Positions 53,135-62,376 of a stretch of 64,000 nucleotides of DNA are shown piece by piece. The stretch comes from Sphingorhabdus pulchriflava. GTDB lineage: Bacteria; Pseudomonadota; Alphaproteobacteria; Sphingomonadales; Sphingomonadaceae. Where the stretch lies: positions 620,001 through 684,000 of the forward strand of contig NZ_QRGP01000001.1 in NCBI RefSeq assembly GCF_003367235.1, in the 5' to 3' direction. Position 1 is the first letter of the stretch. The number at the start of each line of letters is the position of its first letter. The notes below the pieces were generated by a model, which was not told where the DNA came from, did not search any database, and worked only from the letters and a program-made list of their open reading frames with translations. Both the position numbers and the translations under genes were made by a program.

Positions 53135-53685
53135 CCGTTCCATTCAAAACCGATAGGATCCACCACGTCGCCTATCGCTGCAAAGATGCGAAGGAGACGG
53201 TGGAGTGGTATGCCCGCGTGCTGGGTTTCACCTACACCACGGCCTTTGCCGAGGACCATGTACCGTCGACCGGCGAATATGATCCCTACATGCACATCTT
53301 CCTTGAGTGCGGCGGCGGCAATGTCCTCGCCTTTTTTGAACTGCCCAATCAGCCCGAAATGGGCCGCGATGAAAAGACCCCGGCCTGGGTTCAGCATCTG
53401 GCGTTCAAGGTTGCCGATTTCGATACGCTGAAGGCGGCGAAGGCGCATATTGAGGCGCTGGGTATCGATGTGATTGGCCCGACCTATCACGGCATCTTCC
53501 GCTCTATCTATTTCTTCGACCCCAATGGCCACCGGCTCGAACTGGCCTGTGATATCGGCACTCAGGAACAATATGCAGAGCTGAAGCGCGTAGCCCCGAT
53601 GATGCTTGATGATTGGAGCAAAACAAAGACCGCACCGCGCCACGCCGAATGGCTGCACAAGGAACCGATCGAAGCGTCCGAATAA
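53131..53685 (+). CDS. VOC (glyoxalase/dioxygenase) family protein
   Basis: 184 residues of one or two VOC units: [27 protein letters not shown] with metal His, [27 protein letters not shown] and [17 protein letters not shown] with a metal Glu. Start ATG overlaps hppD stop, so it works in the same pathway or regulon. Substrate unknown. Homogentisate dioxygenase is a cupin-fold enzyme, so this is not HmgA. Confidence 0.8.
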   Translation: MTVPFKTDRIHHVAYRCKDAKETVEWYARVLGFTYTTAFAEDHVPSTGEYDPYMHIFLECGGGNVLAFFELPNQPEMGRDEKTPAWVQHLAFKVADFDTLKAAKAHIEALGIDVIGPTYHGIFRSIYFFDPNGHRLELACDIGTQEQYAELKRVAPMMLDDWSKTKTAPRHAEWLHKEPIEASE

Positions 53686-53693
53686 AAGTGCGG

Positions 53694-54626
53694 TCAGGTG
53701 GTTTCGTTAGCGGCGCGCCCGACCTTGGGCGTCTCGGTCTTGGGCATGCGCGCCTCAAGCGCATCGAGCCAGACACGCGCCTTATCGCCGACGAAGATTT
53801 GCGGGTCGGAGGGAACCAGCCCGCGACCGGCCTCCCACAACAGGATCAACGAACGCGCCTCGTCATTAGCCTGTTCCAGGCTCTGCGGTTTGCGGAGCGC
53901 GGTGTTGATCAAGGCATCACCAAAGAAAGTCCAGTCGTTACCGGGGTTGCAACCGAACGAGGTTCGCTGCGACGAAGCTGCGGTGATGACCACAGACTGA
54001 TCGCCGTTGAGTGCTGGCACGAAAACGCCGGAAAAGCAGGCAGACAGGATGATGAGACGACGCTCGATGCCCAGATCATCGAGCAATTTCGCCAGTCGCT
54101 TGGGCGCGATCATACCGACCGCATTGTTCCCATCACGATAGACCAGCCCCAATCTGGGGTCTCCATGTGTTGTCGCAAAGAGGACAAGAACATCCTCCTT
54201 CACATTCATCTTCGCAGCGACCGCAGCCAGCGCTGTGGCCAGATTGGGTGGCGAACCCTGCGGGGTTCCAACGGTTTCGTTGCCCGCACCTGCGGCGAGA
54301 AAAATCGATCGTCCGGTGGCACCATAGCGCCGCGCCAGCACTTTCTGCGCTTCACCCGCTTCGCGGCCAAATACAGGGTCGGAATCGAGCCCGATCGAGA
54401 CTATATAAGCATCGATGATGCCTTGCCTTTGGGGCTGAAGCGTGCCGAGAGCGGAAGACAGACGGCGATGCTGCGCATAGTGCCAGCCCGCACTGCGGTT
54501 CTGCTCCATCGACCAGCCATTTTCCGCCGCCTCGCGGTTGTTGAAACCAACCTGACTGGTCGAAGGACCGGCCATTGCAGTTGCAACAAGAAGTGCGGCG
54601 GAGAGCGTTTTCCATCGCATAGCCAC
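53694..54626 (-). CDS. Secreted C13/caspase-like cysteine peptidase
   Basis: 310 residues with a signal peptide (cleaved near PSTSQ). Clan CD features: a His in VLVLFATTHGDPRLG and a Cys in LIILSACFSGVFVPAL, the order and spacing of C13 (legumain-type) peptidases. Substrate unknown. It is opposite in strand to the tyrosine genes and diverges from the FAH-family gene 92 bases away. Confidence 0.78.
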   Translation of the reverse strand: MAMRWKTLSAALLVATAMAGPSTSQVGFNNREAAENGWSMEQNRSAGWHYAQHRRLSSALGTLQPQRQGIIDAYIVSIGLDSDPVFGREAGEAQKVLARRYGATGRSIFLAAGAGNETVGTPQGSPPNLATALAAVAAKMNVKEDVLVLFATTHGDPRLGLVYRDGNNAVGMIAPKRLAKLLDDLGIERRLIILSACFSGVFVPALNGDQSVVITAASSQRTSFGCNPGNDWTFFGDALINTALRKPQSLEQANDEARSLILLWEAGRGLVPSDPQIFVGDKARVWLDALEARMPKTETPKVGRAANETT

Positions 54627-54718
54627 TGTCTCTCCAACTTCGCTAATCTAGGCAGGATATTGCGATTGCCGCAAGCCCGTAATCCAGCCATGATGAAACA
54701 CCAAAACAGGATGCCCTT

Positions 54719-55726
54719 ATGAAATTAGCTTCACTGAAATCCGGTCGCGACGGGAAACTGGTGGCCGTGTCGAATGACCTCGCTTGGTATGCCGATGCCA
54801 GCCATATCTGCCCTACGATGCAGGCCGCGCTTGATAATTGGGAACGTATCGCGCCCAAGCTCGACGCGCTGGCAACCGATCTTGAACATGACGTAATCCC
54901 AAAAGAGCGCTTTCACGAGCATGATGCCGCATCACCCTTACCGCGTGCATATCAATGGGCCGATGGTTCTGCCTATGTGAACCATGTCGCGCTTGTAAGG
55001 CAGGCACGCGGTGCGGAGATGCCGGAGAGTTTTTGGCACGATCCGCTGATGTATCAGGGCGGATCGGATGGTTTCCTCGGCCCGCGCGATGATATTCCGC
55101 TGGGCGATGTTGCCTGGGGTTGCGACATGGAAGCGGAAGTTGTGGTCGTCACAGGTGACGTGCCGATGGGCGTAAGCGCAGGTGAGGCGAGGGACTATAT
55201 CCGCCTTGTCGGCTTAACCAACGACGTGTCGCTGCGTGGCCTCATTCCTGAAGAATTGGCCAAGGGCTTCGGCTTTTTCCAGTCCAAACCTGCGAGTGCC
55301 TTTTCACCGGTGTTCGTCACGCCTGCGGCGCTTGGTAGCCGCTGGGATGGAGGCAAGCTTCACGGTGCGCTGTGCGTCGACTTGAATGGTCAGCCATTGG
55401 GCCGCGCCGATGCGGGTATCGACATGACGTTCGATTTCGGTCAGCTCATCGCCCATGCCGCCAAGACGCGAAACCTGACGGCGGGTACGATCATCGGCTC
55501 GGGCACGGTTTCTAATCGTGATGCCGATGGCGGCCCTGGCAAGCCGATCGGGGAGGGTGGTCTGGGCTATAGCTGCCTGGCCGAGGTCCGGACGATCGAG
55601 ACTATCCAGCGCGGAAAGCCCGATACTCCCTTCATGAAACCGGGCGACACGGTTCGTATCTGGATGGAGGATGCGAAGCACCACCCGATATTTGGGGTTA
55701 TCGAGCAGCAGGTGGTTGTGGCCTGA
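54719..55726 (+). CDS. Fumarylacetoacetate hydrolase-family protein
   Basis: 335 residues with an extended N-terminal domain like bacterial fumarylacetoacetases. FAH-core: YQGGSDGFLGPRDDIPLGD, WGCDMEAEVVVVTGDVP (metal Glu pair), VGLTNDVSLRGLIPEE, AGTIIGSGTVSN and MKPGDTVRIWMED. It would split fumarylacetoacetate to fumarate and acetoacetate, completing the pathway with maiA and hppD. Ends at a strong terminator. Confidence 0.88.
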   Translation: MKLASLKSGRDGKLVAVSNDLAWYADASHICPTMQAALDNWERIAPKLDALATDLEHDVIPKERFHEHDAASPLPRAYQWADGSAYVNHVALVRQARGAEMPESFWHDPLMYQGGSDGFLGPRDDIPLGDVAWGCDMEAEVVVVTGDVPMGVSAGEARDYIRLVGLTNDVSLRGLIPEELAKGFGFFQSKPASAFSPVFVTPAALGSRWDGGKLHGALCVDLNGQPLGRADAGIDMTFDFGQLIAHAAKTRNLTAGTIIGSGTVSNRDADGGPGKPIGEGGLGYSCLAEVRTIETIQRGKPDTPFMKPGDTVRIWMEDAKHHPIFGVIEQQVVVA

Positions 55727-55732
55727 AAGAAA

Positions 55733-55758
55733 AAAGGCGGGAAGTAACTCCCGCCTTT
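55733..55758. terminator. Bidirectional Rho-independent terminator
   Basis: AAAGGCGGGA (55733-55742), loop AGTAAC, TCCCGCCTTT (55749-55758): a perfect 10-bp stem with A-run before and T-rich DNA after. It sits between the convergent FAH-family gene and the Tad operon end. Confidence 0.93.
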
Positions 55759-55780
55759 CTTCTTTGTCTGTTTGCGCCGT

Positions 55781-56782
55781 TTAGCGTTTCGAGAATGCAT
55801 CGCCGATCGAGCAAGCTGCCGGGCCAAGGATCACGATGAACAGCGTCGGCAGGATGAAAAGGATCAGCGGTACCGTCATGATCGCTGGCAGACGAGCTGC
55901 TTTTTCTTCAGCACGCATCATGCGCTCGTTACGGAATTCTGCCGAGAGCACACGCAGAGCTGAGGCCAAAGGCGTACCATATTTCTCGGTTTGAATCATA
56001 GTTGTCACCACGCCCTTTACCGAGTCGAGATCGACACGATAGGCAAGGTTTTCGAAAGCCATGCGGCGTTCGGTCAAGAAACCCAGTTCAATTGCGGTGA
56101 GTGCAAATTCATCGCCCAGTTCGGGAAAACCGCGGCCGAGTTCCTTGGCCACGCGGTTAAAGGCAGAGTCAACTGTCAAACCTGCTTCGGCGCAGATGAC
56201 GAGCAAGTCGAGCGCGTCGGGAAGGCCCTTGCGAATGGCATCTGTGCGCTTCTGGATAAGGTTGCCGAGATAAATATCGGCAGCCTTATAACCGAAAATG
56301 GTCATAGCCGCGAATGCGCCAAACCGCTTGAACGTAGTCCAGTCGGCCAAGCCACCCATGCCGTAAATCCACAATGCAGCACCGCCGCCGAGTAGAACCG
56401 GTCCAATCAACCGGCTGAAGATGACAACCACGGCAAGTTCTTTGCGGCGGATGCCGGCTTGTGCCAGCTTTTGCTGCGCCACCTTGATCTGATCGTCCTG
56501 AAGAACCTGCAGCGACAGCAGGAACTGGCGCATACGATCGGTTGTTTCGGTATTGCGAACAAGTTTGGCGCGCTTTTTCGCGGTGGATGCCGAGATACCG
56601 GCCTTCAACTGCTCGCGGCGCTCATTCAGTGCCTTGACGCGCTTCGCCATCGGGTCGCGAACCGTAACCGCGGCGTAAATTGCCATGATGACCGCAAGAC
56701 TGGCGACAAGCGTCAGCAGCGTAGCAATCCAATAGACGTCGACACCCATGATTGAGGGACCTGGAGGTGCGGGGCTATTCAT
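55781..56782 (-). CDS. tadC: Tad pilus inner-membrane platform protein TadC
   Basis: 333 residues; T2SSF domain at about 180-310 (RKGLPDALDLLVICAEAGLTVDSAFNRVAKELGRGFPELGDEF in parts), with four membrane helices. AGGAA before ATG 56782. TadC pairs with TadB as the platform of the Tad/Flp pilus machine. Last gene of the operon. Confidence 0.93.
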   Translation of the reverse strand: MNSPAPPGPSIMGVDVYWIATLLTLVASLAVIMAIYAAVTVRDPMAKRVKALNERREQLKAGISASTAKKRAKLVRNTETTDRMRQFLLSLQVLQDDQIKVAQQKLAQAGIRRKELAVVVIFSRLIGPVLLGGGAALWIYGMGGLADWTTFKRFGAFAAMTIFGYKAADIYLGNLIQKRTDAIRKGLPDALDLLVICAEAGLTVDSAFNRVAKELGRGFPELGDEFALTAIELGFLTERRMAFENLAYRVDLDSVKGVVTTMIQTEKYGTPLASALRVLSAEFRNERMMRAEEKAARLPAIMTVPLILFILPTLFIVILGPAACSIGDAFSKR

Positions 56783-56800
56783 AAATCCGTTTCCTGACCC

Positions 56801-57763
56801 TTAGATTTCAAAGCTGACCATTTTGGCCATGATGGCGACACCGATACCCATCCAGATCAAGCCGATCCCGCCTGCTATCATCAGCCGCGTTTCGACAAAA
56901 AAGCCGCCGAGATAGCCGGGGTTAACAGACCATACGAGCCCGAAGACGACAAATGGCAGCGAACCAACGATATAGGCAGACGCCTTGGATTCCGAGGACA
57001 TTGCGCGAATCTTGAGCTTCATTTGCGCACGTTTGCGCAACACATCTGCCAGATTCGAAAGTGTTTCGGCCAAGTTGCCGCCGGTTTCACGCTGGATGGC
57101 GAGTGTGATGACGAAGAACTGGAATTCGGGCGTGCCCAAGCGGTCAGCCGTGTCCTGAAGCGCATCTTCCATGGTTTTGCCGATTTTGATCTTTTCGACG
57201 ACCATTTTGAATTCTTCGCCTACGGGACCGGGAATTTCGCGTGCAACTACACCCAGGGTTTCGCCGACAGGCAAACCCGATTTAAGACCACGCACCAGCA
57301 GCTCGATTGCTTCCGGAAATTTGGTGGTGAAATCGGTAACCCGTTTCTTGATAAGAAAACCGACGGTAAAATGGGGAACTGCCAGCGCGAGAAAAGTCGA
57401 TACGCCAAGGGCGAGAACCAAAGGCGCTCCGCGGAGCATCAGCAAGCCGACGCCAACAACGAATATTCCGCCCATTGCAGAGAAATATTGCTTGATCGTC
57501 CATTTCTTGCCGGTCTGCTGCAAGCGCAAGCGCAACCGGTCCTTAACAGACATCTTCGTGCCGGCCGTAAATGTAACAGGTCGGCGCGAAGCAACCGCTT
57601 TGCGCATCTGCTGTTCGAGTTTGACGTCGACCGAATCCGAATGGCGCATCTTCACGGCACCAAGGCGACGATTGACTGCCTTGCCGGTTGCCGGCCCCAT
57701 TACCGCGAATGCGATCAGACCGAGAGAGAGCAAAGCACCGAAAATGAGCACCAGATTGTTCAT
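56801..57763 (-). CDS. tadB: Tad pilus inner-membrane platform protein TadB
   Basis: 320 residues; T2SSF domain with FPEAIELLVRGLKSGLPVGETLGVVAREIPGPVGEEFK and TLAIQRETGGNLAETLSNLADVLR (in parts), four helices. 18 bases before tadC. A CpaF ATPase gene would normally precede it, but only a 65-base gap to cpaE lies upstream. Confidence 0.93.
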   Translation of the reverse strand: MNNLVLIFGALLSLGLIAFAVMGPATGKAVNRRLGAVKMRHSDSVDVKLEQQMRKAVASRRPVTFTAGTKMSVKDRLRLRLQQTGKKWTIKQYFSAMGGIFVVGVGLLMLRGAPLVLALGVSTFLALAVPHFTVGFLIKKRVTDFTTKFPEAIELLVRGLKSGLPVGETLGVVAREIPGPVGEEFKMVVEKIKIGKTMEDALQDTADRLGTPEFQFFVITLAIQRETGGNLAETLSNLADVLRKRAQMKLKIRAMSSESKASAYIVGSLPFVVFGLVWSVNPGYLGGFFVETRLMIAGGIGLIWMGIGVAIMAKMVSFEI

Positions 57764-57828
57764 GCCATACCGCCAAACTGTGTCGGAGTGGCTATCCGGA
57801 AATGGATAGCCCTCTCGTTATTTTGCGC

Positions 57829-59085
57829 TTATTTCTTTGCGAGCAGCGATTTGAAGCCGCTCATCATCGATTTCTTCGGCGCACCTTTTGCTTCTTCAAC
57901 CGCTTCGATAGCCGCACCAGACGAATTAATGAGTTCGACAAGCGAAACGATTCCCGTCGAAACCTTGCTGGAACGCATCGCATCCACAACCGGCTTACCC
58001 AGTTTGGCAGACTGTGCTGTCGCTTTGGGATCATAAGGGATCAAAAGATCGATCTTGCGTTCGATTGAACTTTCAAAATCCTTGCGCGAAATCTCCAGTC
58101 CACCGGCTTGGGCCTTGTTGGCAACCACGATGGTCTGGCAGGATGGTGCGTTGGATTTCAGCCAAGCGAGCAGGCGAATTGCATCACGTGCCGAAGCTAG
58201 CGTCAGTTCACAGACCACAACAGCGACATTTACGTCAGCCAGCAAATGCGGATACGCGATCAGCATATTGCGCGGAAGGTCGATGACCGTGTTCTCGAAC
58301 GCGGCGCGAAACTCTTCCTGTAGCTGGAAGAATGCCGAGCCGTCAGTCAGGATCGGACTGTTGATAGGTGCCTCGGCCGACAGGATCGACAGCTTGTCAT
58401 TTGCCTTGATCATCGCACGCTCGATGAAAAGACCATCGATGCGGCTGGGATTGTCGATGGCGTCAGTCAATCCGCGACCGGGTTCCAGATCAAGCGCGAG
58501 TGCGCCCGTTCCGAAATGCACGTCGAGATCGAGAAAGCCGGTAAGATGGCTCATCCGCTCCGAAAGCAACCATGCAATCGACGTTGCGATCGTGGAGGCA
58601 CCGACACCGCCGCGCGTACCGATAATCGCTGTCGAAAGATGCGGATGATCTTTGACGCCGTCATCATTTTTCGGGGCATTCAGGATCATTTGGGCATGCG
58701 TTACCGCATCGCGCAAAGCATCCGGACTGACCGGCTTCAGCAGATAGTCCTGCAAACCGGACATCATCAGGTCGCGGTACAAACGAACATCGTTCACCTG
58801 ACCCATGGCGATCACGACGGTGCCCGGCTCGCAAACCTCAGCCAATCCATTGATATCGTTGATGGGATCGCCCGATTCCGAAAGATCGACCAGCAGAACC
58901 TGCGGGCTTGCCGAAACCGACAGTGATTGCACAGCATTGCGCAAACCGCCCTTGAAGGCTTTTTCTTGCGGCCAGCCCATTTCGTCGCACACGGTACGAA
59001 CGACTTCGAGCGTCAGATCGTCACAGACATAGGCTGTGAATGGATCACGCGTGCCGGCATGGGCACCAGTCCAGGGAGCGTTCAT
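57829..59085 (-). CDS. cpaE: Tad pilus localisation protein CpaE/TadZ
   Basis: 418 residues. A pseudo-receiver N-terminus (about 15-130) is followed by a MinD/ParA-type ATPase with deviant Walker A IGTRGGVGASTIAT (Lys of GKST replaced by Ala, as in known CpaE). It directs pilus machinery to the pole. Overlaps the cpaD stop by one base. Confidence 0.92.
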   Translation of the reverse strand: MNAPWTGAHAGTRDPFTAYVCDDLTLEVVRTVCDEMGWPQEKAFKGGLRNAVQSLSVSASPQVLLVDLSESGDPINDINGLAEVCEPGTVVIAMGQVNDVRLYRDLMMSGLQDYLLKPVSPDALRDAVTHAQMILNAPKNDDGVKDHPHLSTAIIGTRGGVGASTIATSIAWLLSERMSHLTGFLDLDVHFGTGALALDLEPGRGLTDAIDNPSRIDGLFIERAMIKANDKLSILSAEAPINSPILTDGSAFFQLQEEFRAAFENTVIDLPRNMLIAYPHLLADVNVAVVVCELTLASARDAIRLLAWLKSNAPSCQTIVVANKAQAGGLEISRKDFESSIERKIDLLIPYDPKATAQSAKLGKPVVDAMRSSKVSTGIVSLVELINSSGAAIEAVEEAKGAPKKSMMSGFKSLLAKK

Positions 59086-59666
59086 CAGTTCGTGCCTCCA
59101 GCTTTCTTGCGCGAACCACCACGGCTGTTTTCCGGGGTGGATTCACGACCGCGCACCAGGTCTTCAGGATCGGCGACCATTGCCGCCAGATTGCTGTTGG
59201 TGGCGCAGCCGTAATTGGGATGATTTGCCGAATTGAAGTTTGACTCCGTGGTCTTCGACCAGTTCGGACAATTGGGTACGCTGGCCGTTGAGCGCGTCAC
59301 AACGACGCGAACGGTGCCGGGTACTACCGCACCAGTTGTTACCGGTGCAGTTTCGCTAAGCAGCATACCATATTTGGCGGCCAGATCGGAAACGGTCTGC
59401 TTGGCTGAAGCCGAAGTGTAGCCATCTCCGAAGTCGAGCGCGACACGGTCACCAAAGCCCAGCTTCATCGCCGAAAACCATTCCGAAATGCGGTTTTCTT
59501 CGAATGGCGAAATGCCGCTTCCACCGTCAACGTTGACGTCGAGCGCATAGTTGGTGCGCTGAACGACCGGCTGGTTGGTGGAATACATTGATGTATTCGC
59601 ACCCATCGAACCGCAGCTGGCGAGAGTGAATGCTAATGAGGCAGTCAGGATAATTTTTGCACGCAT
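59085..59666 (-). CDS. cpaD: Tad pilus outer-membrane lipoprotein CpaD
   Basis: 193 residues; lipobox in TLASCGSMG (Cys18). Body pattern NCPNWSKTTESNFNSANHPNYGCATNSNLAAMVADPEDLVRGR is the CpaD family signature (in parts). It assists the secretin. A 20-base gap separates it from cpaC. Confidence 0.93.
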   Translation of the reverse strand: MRAKIILTASLAFTLASCGSMGANTSMYSTNQPVVQRTNYALDVNVDGGSGISPFEENRISEWFSAMKLGFGDRVALDFGDGYTSASAKQTVSDLAAKYGMLLSETAPVTTGAVVPGTVRVVVTRSTASVPNCPNWSKTTESNFNSANHPNYGCATNSNLAAMVADPEDLVRGRESTPENSRGGSRKKAGGTN

Positions 59667-59686
59667 TGCTATGTTCCTCTCGTCAA

Positions 59687-61309
59687 TCAGTTGAAGCTGA
59701 AACCAGGGGCCGAATTCGCATCAGCAGCACCGGCGTTCTTGGCTTGTTTTTTGCTGACCGAAGGTGCCGCCTCGCTCACCGATCCAAAATCGGGACCGGT
59801 AGCTTCGGGGGCAACTGTCGGCATCGGTCGCTCTGCTTTGCCTGCATCCGAACCAATGGTCTTGTTCAACAGGACACGCTCCAGATCGGTAGGCGTTGTC
59901 AAACCATCAGTAGGCAATTTGATTTCGGCTTCCGAAACGGGCTTCACCAGATAGGGCGTAACAACGATTACCAGTTCGGTTTCGTTGCGCTTCCAGCCAT
60001 TCGATTTGAACAGCGCGCCCAATACTGGAACGTCGCCCAGGCCTGGATATTTGTCGACGGAGCTGCTGGCCGCATTGGACAGCAGGCCGGCAATCATGAA
60101 GCTTTGGCCTGAGCCAAGTTCAACGGTCGTTTCCGCCATACGGGTGGTGATTGCCGGAATTTCCGTGCCAGCTATACGTACGGCACCCTGCGACGAGATG
60201 TCCGAAACTTCTGGGCGAACGCGCAGAAGAATACGGCCGTCGGCCTGCACGGTTGGCGTGTAACGCAGACTGACACCAAAGTCGCGGAACTGGACAGTCA
60301 CCGCTCCAAAATTGTCAGCTACAGGGATCGGAAACTGCCCGCCGGCCAGGAATTCAGCCGTTTCACCAGAGATTGTTGTCAGATTGGGCTGCGCCAGGGT
60401 CGATGACAAACCGCTACGCTCGGCAAAGTCGAAAGCAGCACCCACATCGAGTCCGAACAATCGTCCCGCAATGTTGAGTGCGTTGTTGCCGGTGTTTTTG
60501 AAGGTAAAGGTTGTCCCGACATCGGTCAGGAACTGGCCGGTCTGAGGGTTGAACGGCAGACGCAGGCCGCAGTCAGTCGGCAGACCGAATGCAGTACATG
60601 CATTGATGACCGGTAAACCCGAACCCAAAGCGGTATTGCTGATATCAACAGCATCACGGCCGCGTCCAACACCGAACAGGAAGTTGTTGCCGTCATTGTC
60701 GCGGGTCTTGAAGTTCGAAGCGATTTCCTTGGCCAGCGAGCGGCTGACTTCGGCAATCCGGACCTGCAGGTTAACCTGCATTGGAACAGCCGTTTTCAGG
60801 CGGCTGATGACCTTGGTCTGGTCGCCGACAAATGCCTGGACCAGCTGTTCTGCTTCGGTGACGTCTTCGGGTTGCGCAACCGTTCCCGTCAGCAAGACGA
60901 CACCGTTCATTGTGGTCGTTTTGATGTCGGCTTCAGGCATGGCGAGCAGCAACATCTGGTCAACTGAGTCAAGATTGTTACCAACCCGTACCGTTGCCGA
61001 ATAAATGGTGCGACCATTACCATCGGTTGCGTAAACCGTAGTCTCACCGGGACCCTTGGCGAAAATGTAAAGCTGCTTGGGGCTGCGGACATCGACGTCA
61101 ACCACATTGGGGTTGGCAACCACGACGTCGCTGACACCTGTGGGCAGATTAACCTGTTCGCCGCGACCGATTGAGAGAACCATCAGCTTACCTGTCGGCT
61201 TCGCGCTGGTGGCGTCCGTGCGTGCCGGGGCCGCACTTAGCGGTGCACCGATGGTAGCAGCCAGAAAGATCGCGGCAGAACCGGATTTCAATATGTTCTT
61301 GATAGTCAT
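59687..61309 (-). CDS. cpaC: Tad pilus secretin CpaC
   Basis: 540 residues with signal peptide (about 30). Pilus-type secretin: BON-like N-terminal domain (VANPNVVDVDVRSPKQLYIFAKGPGETTVYA in parts) and secretin domain with VRPEVSDIS, IPAITTRMAETTVELGSGQSFMIAGLL and VPVLGALFKS. Outer-membrane channel for the pilus. Five bases from cpaB. Confidence 0.93.
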   Translation of the reverse strand: MTIKNILKSGSAAIFLAATIGAPLSAAPARTDATSAKPTGKLMVLSIGRGEQVNLPTGVSDVVVANPNVVDVDVRSPKQLYIFAKGPGETTVYATDGNGRTIYSATVRVGNNLDSVDQMLLLAMPEADIKTTTMNGVVLLTGTVAQPEDVTEAEQLVQAFVGDQTKVISRLKTAVPMQVNLQVRIAEVSRSLAKEIASNFKTRDNDGNNFLFGVGRGRDAVDISNTALGSGLPVINACTAFGLPTDCGLRLPFNPQTGQFLTDVGTTFTFKNTGNNALNIAGRLFGLDVGAAFDFAERSGLSSTLAQPNLTTISGETAEFLAGGQFPIPVADNFGAVTVQFRDFGVSLRYTPTVQADGRILLRVRPEVSDISSQGAVRIAGTEIPAITTRMAETTVELGSGQSFMIAGLLSNAASSSVDKYPGLGDVPVLGALFKSNGWKRNETELVIVVTPYLVKPVSEAEIKLPTDGLTTPTDLERVLLNKTIGSDAGKAERPMPTVAPEATGPDFGSVSEAAPSVSKKQAKNAGAADANSAPGFSFN

Positions 61310-61314
61310 GGCGA

Positions 61315-62334
61315 TTACCTCCGGTCCACGTTGACTTCTTCGACAGCACCGCCTCGCGAGACGCGAACCACACTGCCACGACGGACTTTTTCGATTTGCT
61401 TTTCAACCCGGACCGCTTCAGTTGCGATCTGTACCGGGGTTGTTGCGGGTATGCTGGTGCGCTGGAAGCGGGAAACATCACCACCTGTGGCGTAAGAGCT
61501 GGGCCCGGCGGTCGGCTGTTTGGTGACCGATGCCAAGATCTTCTCTTCTTCCTCAGGTGTCGCGCCATTGGGCAATTTGACAGATCCTGAAGCAAGTGCC
61601 TGTTCCAGTTCGGCGGCATTGTCAGCCAGCGAGCGGAGCGAAAGGCTGAGTGTGCCAATGGTCTGCGCAACTGCAATCTTTTCCGCAATGCGCGGAGTTA
61701 CCTCAATCGTCACCAACTTATACTTGGACGGGACCTGGTTGCCCTTGTCGTCCAATGTGGGCGAAGAACGTTGATCGGTTGCCAACACGCGCAGGTTGCG
61801 GATGATGGTTTCGGAAACCTTGAGCGGCTGGCCGGATGCGCCGCCAGCAACATTCTGGGTCAGGACGAGGTCGACCCGGTCACCCGGAAAGACAAAGCCT
61901 GAAACACCGGTCAGTGCGGAAACGGGGACAGACACGGCGCGCATGCCGGGGCCAAGCGCCGCCGCAAGGAAACCGCGATCACCCGGGGCGACAATCGACC
62001 CCTGCGTGATTGGCTGTCCTGCGGTAATTGGGGTGCGTACGACCGTACCTACCAAAGTCTCGCTTTGATCGCCTTCGCCATCTTTCTTCATGAAATAGGC
62101 TTCTTCGATCAGCTCGGCGGGCCAGGGCTGATACCGGATGGAGTCAGCCGTGATGATTGTGCCGACAGGAAGGGCGCGCGTTGCTACCATAACCTGAGGT
62201 CCCGTCGGGACCGGCTTCTGTGCGACAGCATTGGGCGAAGCCCCTCCGCCGGTAAACATGCTGCGTGCCATGAAGGCAGTGACGGCGGCTATCATTAGCG
62301 CGCAGACCAGCAATATGACTTTTTTCCTGTCCAT
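61315..62334 (-). CDS. cpaB: Tad pilus periplasmic protein CpaB/RcpC
   Basis: 339 residues; N-terminal membrane helix (VILLVCALMIAAVTAFMARSMF) and a SAF domain at about 48-115 (RALPVGTIITADSIRYQPWP). RcpC/CpaB domain continues with VSALTGVSGFVFPGDRVDLVLTQ. Thought to link the secretin to peptidoglycan. A CtrA half-site-like motif lies 52 bases before its ATG. Confidence 0.93.
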   Translation of the reverse strand: MDRKKVILLVCALMIAAVTAFMARSMFTGGGASPNAVAQKPVPTGPQVMVATRALPVGTIITADSIRYQPWPAELIEEAYFMKKDGEGDQSETLVGTVVRTPITAGQPITQGSIVAPGDRGFLAAALGPGMRAVSVPVSALTGVSGFVFPGDRVDLVLTQNVAGGASGQPLKVSETIIRNLRVLATDQRSSPTLDDKGNQVPSKYKLVTIEVTPRIAEKIAVAQTIGTLSLSLRSLADNAAELEQALASGSVKLPNGATPEEEEKILASVTKQPTAGPSSYATGGDVSRFQRTSIPATTPVQIATEAVRVEKQIEKVRRGSVVRVSRGGAVEEVNVDRR

Positions 62335-62376
62335 GACGAATAAGCTCCTGAACGGTCCCCTGAATGAGACAGCTAA

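Noticed and set aside
53613-54722. 369-residue + strand frame opposite the C13-like peptidase
   Set aside because: The - strand product has a signal peptide and catalytic motifs; the + frame is Arg-rich and featureless.
57023-58036. 337-residue + strand frame opposite tadB and cpaE
   Set aside because: It covers two recognised Tad genes and has no protein character of its own.
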